Of a stretch of DNA of 12,099 bases, positions 6,685 to 12,099 are shown in pieces. The stretch is from Ruminiclostridium sp. (GTDB taxonomy: Bacteria > Bacillota > Clostridia > DSM-8532), in assembly GCA_003535195.1 (NCBI GenBank), contig DOHN01000202.1, positions 17,720 through 29,818 on the forward strand, read 5' to 3'. The position numbers were made by a program, and so were the translations under genes. Below the pieces are notes generated by a model. The model did no database searches. It saw nothing but the letters and a program-made list of their open reading frames with translations, and was not told where the DNA came from. Each line of letters starts with the position of its first letter. Within the stretch, counting starts at the first letter, position 1.

Positions 6685-6711
6685 ATGATTGTTCTTTTGC
6701 TGATATGCTGA
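6685..6711 (+). pseudogene. Eight-codon ORF with near-perfect Shine-Dalgarno; possible small-toxin remnant
   Basis: ATG 6685 opens MIVLLLIC and stops at 6709. It is preceded by AGGAGGTGAT (6671-6680) four bases upstream, an almost full match to the 16S anti-Shine-Dalgarno and much stronger than other sites in this island. From memory, the leader around 6640-6690 (CCGTCACTCTTTTAAACCG, then the AGGAGGTGATGCCTATG start) resembles the region before holin-like type I toxin peptides of Firmicutes (BsrG/TxpA style, about 30-40 residues). The expected hydrophobic helix is missing after the first residues, so this would be a truncated copy. It could instead be a leader peptide for the gene at 6790. 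Confidence 0.35.
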
Positions 6712-6789
6712 AATGCAGGTTTGTGCTATTTCAAATTTGGCTGGCAGAACAGAGGTAGATGTGTTATACGCTAGAAAGGAGTTTTGACA

Positions 6790-7710
6790 TTGAAAAAGAT
6801 TATAAGTTTAGTTCTTTGCGTGGCAATTTCCCTTACCATTGGAACTCCGGCATTTGCCACAAATGATTCGATTTCATTATCTGCGAAATATTCTATTCAC
6901 ACTGAGTTTTCCTCGATTGTGAGATCGGCTAACGGCGGGTATGCTATGGTAGTTGATTCGTCGGAAAACATATTGCTCCCTGTTGGTCGGCTTGATATCG
7001 AATTAAGTGATGTTAATGCGGTAAATGAGTGTTAGAAATGGACAATGTCACAGACGAGGTGAAAGAATACATCCTAGACCTTTCCGAGAGAGTGCGTGAT
7101 GTACCCGAGAACGAGGGTGCGGTTGCTACGCTCTTCTCGCAGGAGCTTCTTCCAAGAACGATGGACACTGTTTATTACACATATAATGGCATGTCTATGA
7201 AAGAGTGACCAGGTTTATGTGTATAATATTTCCACTGGCTATGAGTTTAAGGTCACTGGTTCCCAGGCACTGACGATTGCAAAACTTGTTTATGAGGTCG
7301 GCATGTACATAGGCGGATTTTTCCATGAGGCAGTTGGCCTTGGTGGGACATTGATAAGTCTGTTTCAGGCAGCTGCCGGGGGAAATGTATATTCGGCAAG
7401 TGCAAACGATTTTACTCAAATGGAGTTAAAGTATGATGGGGTTTCGCAATGGACATATGGATTATATGACGGTACTAACTGGTATTTGGGCTATTGCTCG
7501 CAGAAAATTACCATAAAACAGATTACTGAGTATCAACAATTTGTTGTAAATGGAGTAGGGACGCAAGAAAGTACATATCAGTATCCTAATACTATAACTA
7601 AGTCGCCTGATTTTGACTTTCCATGGCGTACAGCATATTATAACCTTTTCAATCCCGTTATTGAATGGATATCATATGAGGTTAACGGAATGACATGGTA
7701 TTTTAACTGA
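6790..7710 (+). pseudogene. Secreted protein gene broken by two compensating frame changes
   Basis: Segment one begins at TTG 6790, 8 bases after AAAGGAG, and encodes a clear signal peptide: MKK, hydrophobic ISLVLCVAISLTIG, then TPAFA before the mature TNDS. It stops at 7033. A second frame, open from 7029, continues as LEMDNVTDEVKEYILDL and on to TYNGMSMK, stopping at 7206 (its ATG at 7038 would give 56 residues). The original frame resumes near 7201 with SDQVYVYNISTGYEF and runs to a TGA at 7708, including a glycine-rich hydrophobic stretch (YIGGFFHEAVGLGGTLISLF) and an aromatic C-terminus ending NGMTWYFN. The joined protein would be about 305 residues. I do not recognise it firmly; the style recalls large Sec-exported bacteriocins of the geobacillin-26 type, which is a guess. 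It is probably inactive unless the shifts are sequencing errors. Confidence 0.6.
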
Positions 7711-7720
7711 TTGATTTAAA

Positions 7721-7760
7721 CATACCAGATGCGGCAAATATATCGTCTGCATCCGGCATG
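7721..7760 (+). other. Imperfect hairpin between the secreted-protein remnant and the membrane protein
   Basis: CATACCAGATGC (7721-7732) and GCATCCGGCATG (7749-7760) pair at 10 of 12 positions with a 16-base loop. There is no T-run, so it is not a clear terminator; it may limit read-through or stabilise the upstream mRNA. Confidence 0.3.
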
Positions 7761-7779
7761 TTAGGGGTGAAGTTGGAAT

Positions 7780-8328
7780 ATGGGCATTTTACTGATCTTG
7801 TTGTTGCTGGTGTCAATAATTATATTTATTGTTTATATTGCTAAGAATCGAAAAAATGTTAAAGCATATGTAATAACCGCACTAGCATTCATTGTTATAA
7901 TGTCGTGTGCCGTCTTTTCATGGTATATATCGCCATTCAAGATACATATTCCAACTAACCCTGCTATCAAAATAAGAAGTAATAACGATAACTTTGATAC
8001 TTGGATAGAAGATCAGAAAACAGTTTCTAATATAGTATGCCATTTGGAATCACTCGAAATTCGACGGGAGCTGGTTCATTATGACGGAATATTCTCAATG
8101 AAATTATCTTATGTACGCGCAGATGATTATTTCATAATAGAACTTTATGATGCGGGAGTAATGTTATTTGAGATGCCGCAGCACATTGGCGATTATTGTT
8201 TTGTAATTTCAAATCCTGAAAACTCTATGTTTATTGTGCCAAGTAAAAATAATAGAAACAAATACAAGATAATTAATGCCGCAATCGTAAAAGATGAACT
8301 ATATAAGATAGCTTTATCTGCCCGTTGA
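7780..8328 (+). CDS. Unrecognised membrane protein with two N-terminal helices
   Basis: The 182-residue protein begins with two hydrophobic segments, about residues 3-21 (LLILLLLVSIIIFIVYIA) and 30-50 (AYVITALAFIVIMSCAVF), separated by the basic KNRKNVK. The remaining 130 residues are soluble, with a mix of beta-prone stretches such as DGIFSMKLSYVRADDYFIIE. With two helices the positive loop should be inside, which places both the N-terminus and the C-terminal domain outside the cytoplasm. The ATG at 7780 has AGGGGTGA upstream. It follows the secreted-protein remnant on the same strand by 69 bases, so a paired role (immunity, export or anchoring) is possible but unproven. Codon use is AT-rich, as in the rest of the island. 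No catalytic motif is seen. Confidence 0.65.
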   Translation: MGILLILLLLVSIIIFIVYIAKNRKNVKAYVITALAFIVIMSCAVFSWYISPFKIHIPTNPAIKIRSNNDNFDTWIEDQKTVSNIVCHLESLEIRRELVHYDGIFSMKLSYVRADDYFIIELYDAGVMLFEMPQHIGDYCFVISNPENSMFIVPSKNNRNKYKIINAAIVKDELYKIALSAR

Positions 8329-8592
8329 GTATTAAAAAATGCCGATCGCTGGCAGCCTGAAAAGAAAAAGGCCCTCAAGCTTTTACTCGATAAAGCAAAC
8401 GGCTTTCCGCCAGATTATCCTTTCGATGATTGCATGCTAGAGATCATTGCAGGCGGCCCGGTCGGTTATTTGAATGCAACTTTTAAGCCATTAAGCCATA
8501 AGTATCTAGCCAAAAACTCAGGGAGAGGAGCAAGCCATGCACCTATCCACGGGTATGCGTGGCACACACATAAAAAACGGGCTTCTCTTTAA
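8329..8592 (+). pseudogene. Start-less 87-codon gene tail ending inside a terminator
   Basis: Directly after the membrane protein's TGA, and in the same frame, 87 codons stay open without an early start codon, beginning NADRWQPEKKKALKLLLDKA and including FPPDYPFDDCMLEIIAGGPV and HAPIHGYAWHTHKKRASL. The first possible starts are an ATG near 8434 and a TTG near 8470. Base use is visibly richer in G and C than the AT-rich gene before it. Its stop codon (8590-8592) falls inside the terminator stem, as expected for the true end of a real gene. It therefore looks like the 3' end of a chromosomal gene whose front was lost when the island arrived. I do not recognise the family. Confidence 0.5.
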
Positions 8593-8617
8593 GTTGAAAG
8601 AGGAGCTCGTTTTTTTC
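8578..8617 (+). terminator. Strong intrinsic terminator
   Basis: A 13-bp stem (8578-8590 with 8597-8609, two G-T pairs) has a 6-base loop and is followed by seven T. A run of A precedes it, so it may also work on the minus strand. It closes the accessory region before the dehydrogenase operon. Confidence 0.85.
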
Positions 8618-8861
8618 ATCCATTCCATAAATTTTCCCGAGGGCACACTTTAATTCACTCTGCAGGTACCGTGATTAATCTTTCAGTGCAAAATATTTTT
8701 CATATTGCGAATCGAAGGATCCCCAATAATTCATTGACACTGAAGGTTAATTTTGATAACATATAACATATTGATGATAATTTACATCATAATATATCGC
8801 ATTCTTAACAAGTATTTGATTTATAATTACATTTTTTGTCTATCAGAAGGAGTGAAAATCC
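8618..8861. other. Regulatory region of the dehydrogenase operon
   Basis: No gene is visible. TTGACA (8734-8739) and TAACAT (8757-8762) with 17 bases between are the best promoter; a perfect TATAAT also occurs at 8822-8827 without a clear -35. A short dyad, TGATG (8772-8776) and CATCA (8785-8789), lies just downstream of the promoter and could bind a regulator. No sigma-54 -24/-12 element or convincing catabolite-response site was found. The ribosome binding site AAGGAG is 10 bases before ATG 8862. Confidence 0.45.
8734..8762 (+). promoter_or_regulatory. Candidate promoter of the E2-E3-E1 operon
   Basis: A perfect TTGACA is followed after 17 bases by TAACAT (4 of 6 to consensus), giving a leader of about 95 bases. 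An 8-base-spaced dyad lies just beyond the expected start site. Confidence 0.5.
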
Positions 8862-10136
8862 ATGGCAACACCAGTAATCCTGCCCCGGCAAGGGCAATCC
8901 GTTGAAAGCTGCATCATTGGTGAATGGCATAAAAAGCCCGGTGATACCGTGAAGGTCGGGGACATTCTGTTCACCTACGAGACAGATAAGGCAACCTTTG
9001 AAGAAGAAGCCAAGTTAGACGGGACCATGCTTGCCGTATTTTTCGAAGAGGGCGACGATGTGCCCTGCTTAACAAACGTAGCAGTCATAGGAAATCCCGG
9101 CGAGAGCTTCGGTGAATTTGATCCCAGAACGGGCGCAAATGAAGCACGGGCACAAGAGGCGCCGGCAGAAAAAGCCGAACCCGAAGCAGCTCCCGCTGTC
9201 AAGGCAGAAGCCTCCGCCAGTCCCGCTGCATCCGGAACCGGAGCCATTTCTCCCCGTGCAAGACTGACGGGCGAGCGCATGAAGATAGATCCATCCCTCG
9301 CTGCATCCACCGGCCCTCACGGACGTGTTATTGAGCGAGACGTCATCCGCCTTGCCCAGGAAGGCCGCAATACGGCTTCCGAAGCTTCCGTACATACTGG
9401 GGCCCCTGCTGCCCAGCCAGCCGCCTCTGTTGCCGCAGCTTCTGAATTTGAAGATGTGAAGCTGACCAACATTCGCAAAATTATTGCCAAGAGCATGCAT
9501 CAGAGTCTTTCCACCATGGCTCAGCTCACCAATAATACTTCTTTCGATACCACCAATATCTCAGCATTCCGCAAGCAGGTAAAAGCTGCTGCAGAGAAGA
9601 TGGATTTGCCCAAGATCACCATCAACGATATTATTCTCTTTGCAGTGTCCAGAGTGCTGAAAAACCACAAGGATCTGAACGCTCATTTCCTTGATGACAA
9701 AATTCGCTGTTTCAAGCATGTGCATCTGGGTATTGCGGTAGATACACCGCGGGGCCTTATGGTGCCCACACTTTTTAATGCTGATACAAAGAGCTTGAAA
9801 GAGATTTCCATCGAGGCCAAGGCTCTGGCCAAGGCCTGCCAGGAAGGCAATATCTCACCTGATCTCCTGACGGGCGGTACTTTCACCATATCCAATCTCG
9901 GTACCTTTGGTATTGAGAGCTTTACTCCTGTTATCAACCCGCCGCAGACAGGTATTCTGGGTGTGAACGGCATTACTGAACGTGTGCGCACAGTCAATGG
10001 AACCATTACAACTTACCCTGCCATGGGTCTCTCCCTCACTTATGATCACCGGGCCGTTGACGGTGCGCCCGCGTCCAGATTCCTGATGGAACTCAAAGAC
10101 GCACTGGAGAATTTCACCACACTATTGATCGGTTAA
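8862..10136 (+). CDS. 2-oxoacid/acetoin dehydrogenase complex, E2 dihydrolipoyl acyltransferase
   Basis: The E2 core transfers the acyl group from E1 to CoA through a swinging lipoyl arm. The 424 residues hold one lipoyl domain (1-85) with Lys43 in YETDKATFE as the lipoylation site. An Ala/Pro/Glu-rich linker (about 92-127) follows, then a peripheral-subunit-binding domain (ISPRARLTGERMKID through GRVIERDVIRLA, about 129-164) that docks E1 or E3, a second Ala-rich linker, and a catalytic domain from about 197. The active-site motif is DHRAVDG with His396 and Asp400. It is first in an operon with E3 (13 bases on) and E1. The family covers pyruvate, acetoin and branched-chain complexes; the motifs seen do not separate these. 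The start is supported by AAGGAG. Confidence 0.93.
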   Translation: MATPVILPRQGQSVESCIIGEWHKKPGDTVKVGDILFTYETDKATFEEEAKLDGTMLAVFFEEGDDVPCLTNVAVIGNPGESFGEFDPRTGANEARAQEAPAEKAEPEAAPAVKAEASASPAASGTGAISPRARLTGERMKIDPSLAASTGPHGRVIERDVIRLAQEGRNTASEASVHTGAPAAQPAASVAAASEFEDVKLTNIRKIIAKSMHQSLSTMAQLTNNTSFDTTNISAFRKQVKAAAEKMDLPKITINDIILFAVSRVLKNHKDLNAHFLDDKIRCFKHVHLGIAVDTPRGLMVPTLFNADTKSLKEISIEAKALAKACQEGNISPDLLTGGTFTISNLGTFGIESFTPVINPPQTGILGVNGITERVRTVNGTITTYPAMGLSLTYDHRAVDGAPASRFLMELKDALENFTTLLIG

Positions 10137-10149
10137 GGAGGATACGCAA

Positions 10150-11514
10150 ATGACATTTGATTTAATCGTGCTCGGCGGCGGCCCCGCAGGCTATCTGGCC
10201 AGTGAACGGGCAGGCCATGCAGGCTTAAGCGTACTTCTCATGGAGAAGCGAAGCGTTGGCGGCGTGTGTCTCAACGAGGGATGCATCCCCACCAAGACCC
10301 TGCTGTACAGCGCAAAGATATATGATAACGCAGCTCACGGCGGAAAATACGGTGTGGAGGCCCAGGGCCTTTCCATTAACCACGCCGCTGTAGTGGAGCG
10401 CAAGAACAAGGTGGTCAAAACACTGGTAAGCGGTGTAAAGGCCACATTAAAAGCAAATCATGTAACCCTTGTCGACGGCGAGGGCGTTATCACCGGCAAA
10501 AATGCCGAGGGCTATACCGTTACCGCCAATGGCGAGACCTATACCGGCAAAAGGCTTTTGATTGCCACCGGTTCTTCCCCGGCAGTTCCCCCCATTCCCG
10601 GCCTTAAGGAAGGTCTTGCTTCGGGCTTTGTCATGACCAACCGCGAAACCCTGGATTTGGCTGAAGCTCCCAAAAAGCTGACAGTCATAGGAGGCGGTGT
10701 CATCGGTCTTGAAATGGCCTCCTATTTCACCAGCATCGGCACTGAGGTAACAGTCATTGAAATGCTGGACCATATTGCAGGTGAAAATGACCCGGATCTT
10801 GTAAAGCTTCTGAAAAAGGGCTATGAGAAGAAGGGCATGACCTTCCACCTGAACGCCAAAGTCACCGAGGTTAAGAGCGGCAGCGTGGTATTTGAGAAGG
10901 ATGGCAAACTGGAGTCGGTACCGGCCGACAAAGTGCTCCTTTCCATTGGAAGAAGAGCCAATACCAAGGACATCGGCCTTGAGGCCATTCATGTGATGAC
11001 AGAACGCGGCGCCATTGTCACCGATGAGCATATGAAGACCAATATTCCTGAAGTTTACGCAGCCGGCGATGTCAACGGCAAGTCCATGCTGGCCCATACC
11101 GCCTACCGTGAAGCCGAGGTAGCCGTCAATATCATGCTGGGCAAGCGGGATAACATGCGTTACGATGCCATTCCCGCCGTATTGTATACCAACCCGGAGC
11201 TGGCATCTGTAGGCGAGACCGAGTACACGGCAAAGAAGAAAGGCCTGGATGTGGATGTTGTCAAGATCCCCATGCGTTTTTCAGGCAGGTACCTGGCTGA
11301 GAACGAGGGCGGTGACGGCATATGCAAGCTGATCATCAACAAGGAGCGCCGGACCATCGTAGGCGCGCAGGCTCTGAGCAATTATTCCTCTGAATTTATT
11401 GTGGCCTGCGGCACCTTCATTGAGCTCCAGCTAACCCTTGAAGATATTAAGAAGATCGTCTTCCCGCATCCCACCGTATGCGAAATTATTAGAGAAGCTG
11501 TTTTTCAGTATTGA
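10150..11514 (+). CDS. lpdA: Dihydrolipoyl dehydrogenase (E3)
   Basis: E3 reoxidises the dihydrolipoyl arm of E2 with FAD and passes electrons to NAD+. The 454 residues are normal for the family. The FAD site opens with VLGGGPAGY (7-15), and the redox disulfide is Cys40 and Cys45 in GGVCLNEGCIPTKTLL. The second glycine motif GGGVIG (181-186) binds NAD, AAGDVNGKSMLAHTAYRE is the second FAD contact, and His440 and Glu445 in HPTVCE form the catalytic base pair of the partner subunit. No N-terminal lipoyl domain is fused, unlike some clostridial E3 proteins. Ribosome binding site AAGGAGG precedes the ATG. Its place between E2 and E1 shows it is dedicated to this complex. Confidence 0.95.
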   Translation: MTFDLIVLGGGPAGYLASERAGHAGLSVLLMEKRSVGGVCLNEGCIPTKTLLYSAKIYDNAAHGGKYGVEAQGLSINHAAVVERKNKVVKTLVSGVKATLKANHVTLVDGEGVITGKNAEGYTVTANGETYTGKRLLIATGSSPAVPPIPGLKEGLASGFVMTNRETLDLAEAPKKLTVIGGGVIGLEMASYFTSIGTEVTVIEMLDHIAGENDPDLVKLLKKGYEKKGMTFHLNAKVTEVKSGSVVFEKDGKLESVPADKVLLSIGRRANTKDIGLEAIHVMTERGAIVTDEHMKTNIPEVYAAGDVNGKSMLAHTAYREAEVAVNIMLGKRDNMRYDAIPAVLYTNPELASVGETEYTAKKKGLDVDVVKIPMRFSGRYLAENEGGDGICKLIINKERRTIVGAQALSNYSSEFIVACGTFIELQLTLEDIKKIVFPHPTVCEIIREAVFQY

Positions 11515-11539
11515 TGAAACATAAAGGAGAGTGAACCTC

Positions 11540-12099
11540 ATGCCAAAACAATTACCTGTTATTCCCGAAGAAGTGAGAAAGCCTAGCAAAATCACATTTA
11601 ACGACATACCCGTCAACGCTTATCAAAAAACGGTAAAGGATGAGCTGAAAAACTTCACCAAAGAAGAGTTCATGAATATTTACCGTGATATGTTCTACAT
11701 CCGTGAGTTTGAGACCATGCTCAACCTCATCAAAACCACCAGTGAATACCAAGGTATTCCTTACAACTATCCGGGTCCTGCCCATCTTGGTCTGGGTCAG
11801 GAAGCCGCTTATGTAGGCGAAGCTTTCAATCTGACCATAGACGACTTTATCTTTGGTTCCCACAGAAGCCACGGCGAGATTCTCGCCAAGGGCCTCCGCT
11901 CCATTGAGATTTTGGACGACGACAAGCTCATGCAGATCATGAAGGACTTCTTCGGCGGCGACATTCTGAATGTCATCAACGACTCTAAAAAAACCGTCAA
12001 GGAAATTGGGCGCGACTTCCTGCTCTATGGTATGATCTGTGAGACCTTTGGCCGTAAAAACGGGTTTCACCAGGGCCTGGGCGGCTCCATGCACGCCTT
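11540..12099 (+). CDS. Thiamine-dependent dehydrogenase E1 component, N-terminal part (cut by window end)
   Basis: E1 decarboxylates or cleaves the substrate on thiamine diphosphate and hands the acyl group to E2. Only 186 residues are present. The frame opens at ATG 11540, 25 bases after lpdA, with AAAGGAG upstream. TKEEFMNIYRDMFYIREFET (40-59) is the usual first E1-alpha helix, GPAHLGLGQEAAYVG (79-93) matches the family's H-x-x-x-GQEA motif, and FGSHRSHGEILAKGL (105-119) and GRKNGFHQGLGGSMHA (171-186) are the standard core leading to the thiamine region. The N-terminal 40 residues and the insert at about 122-158 are longer than in ordinary E1-alpha subunits. From memory, similar N-termini belong to anaerobic Firmicute E1 proteins with alpha and beta fused into one chain of about 800 residues; this cannot be tested here. 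Confidence 0.9.
   Translation, partial: MPKQLPVIPEEVRKPSKITFNDIPVNAYQKTVKDELKNFTKEEFMNIYRDMFYIREFETMLNLIKTTSEYQGIPYNYPGPAHLGLGQEAAYVGEAFNLTIDDFIFGSHRSHGEILAKGLRSIEILDDDKLMQIMKDFFGGDILNVINDSKKTVKEIGRDFLLYGMICETFGRKNGFHQGLGGSMHA

Noticed and set aside
7000..7040. Programmed -1 frameshift in the secreted-protein gene
   Set aside because: No X-XXY-YYZ slippery heptamer or following pseudoknot is evident, and a second shift is needed 170 bases later, so decay or sequence error is simpler.
8618..8861. Sigma-54 promoter for the dehydrogenase operon, as in some acetoin operons
   Set aside because: No GG-N10-GC element of the -24/-12 type was found, and no sigma-54 activator gene is in the window.
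10447..11097. 216-codon minus-strand ORF opposite lpdA
   Set aside because: It is a shadow of a strongly conserved E3 gene, with no ribosome binding site or family motif.
11552..12094. 180-codon minus-strand ORF opposite E1
   Set aside because: The plus strand carries clear E1 motifs (HRSHGEILAKG, GGSMHA), so the antisense frame is a shadow.
1..12099. CRISPR array, tRNA, rRNA or complete insertion sequence
   Set aside because: No regularly spaced repeats, tRNA-like cloverleaf or rRNA stretch, and no transposase or integrase reading frame was seen on either strand.

Overview
The window looks like a chromosomal segment of a low-to-mid GC, probably endospore-forming Clostridia-type Firmicute (Lachnospiraceae-like is a guess). 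The reasons are strong AGGAGG-type ribosome binding sites, TTG/GTG starts, a Spo0E-like phosphatase, a SinR-style XRE regulator, and a dehydrogenase E1 whose N-terminus is of the kind I recall from anaerobic Firmicutes. The species cannot be fixed from this sequence alone.

Layout, left to right. (1) 52-758: a divergent pair, a small Spo0E-like protein (minus) and an XRE-family regulator (plus). They share an intergenic region with a promoter and repeated ACTCTT elements that look like an operator. (2) 785-4378: an amino-acid block on the minus strand, with serC as a single gene and a tdh-kbl operon. tdh-kbl turns L-threonine plus CoA into glycine plus acetyl-CoA, and serC serves serine synthesis, so the block is a serine/glycine/threonine node. 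(3) 4583-5471: a classical short-chain dehydrogenase (plus) with its own promoter-like sequence and a terminator-like hairpin in the leader. (4) 5529-8617: a more AT-rich accessory stretch. It holds a perfect 25-bp inverted repeat that overlaps the end of an ECF-type sigma factor, a frame-broken XRE regulator just upstream of that sigma factor, a vestigial small-peptide ORF with a near-perfect Shine-Dalgarno, a secreted protein broken by two compensating frame changes, a two-helix membrane protein, and a start-less 87-codon gene tail running into a strong terminator. (5) 8734-12099: a 2-oxoacid/acetoin-type dehydrogenase complex operon in the order E2 - E3 - E1 (E1 cut by the window end).

How the genes work together. 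tdh and kbl are translationally close (3 bases apart) and form a two-step pathway. The E2, E3 and E1 genes have gaps of 13 and 25 bases and encode the three catalytic parts of one thiamine/lipoate/FAD-dependent multienzyme complex; its substrate (pyruvate, acetoin or another 2-oxo acid) is not decided by the visible sequence. Region 4 is the odd part. Several of its genes are decayed while the neighbouring metabolic genes are intact, which suggests an inserted or degenerating secreted-protein/regulator module rather than general sequencing error. No integrase, transposase, CRISPR array, tRNA or rRNA was recognised.
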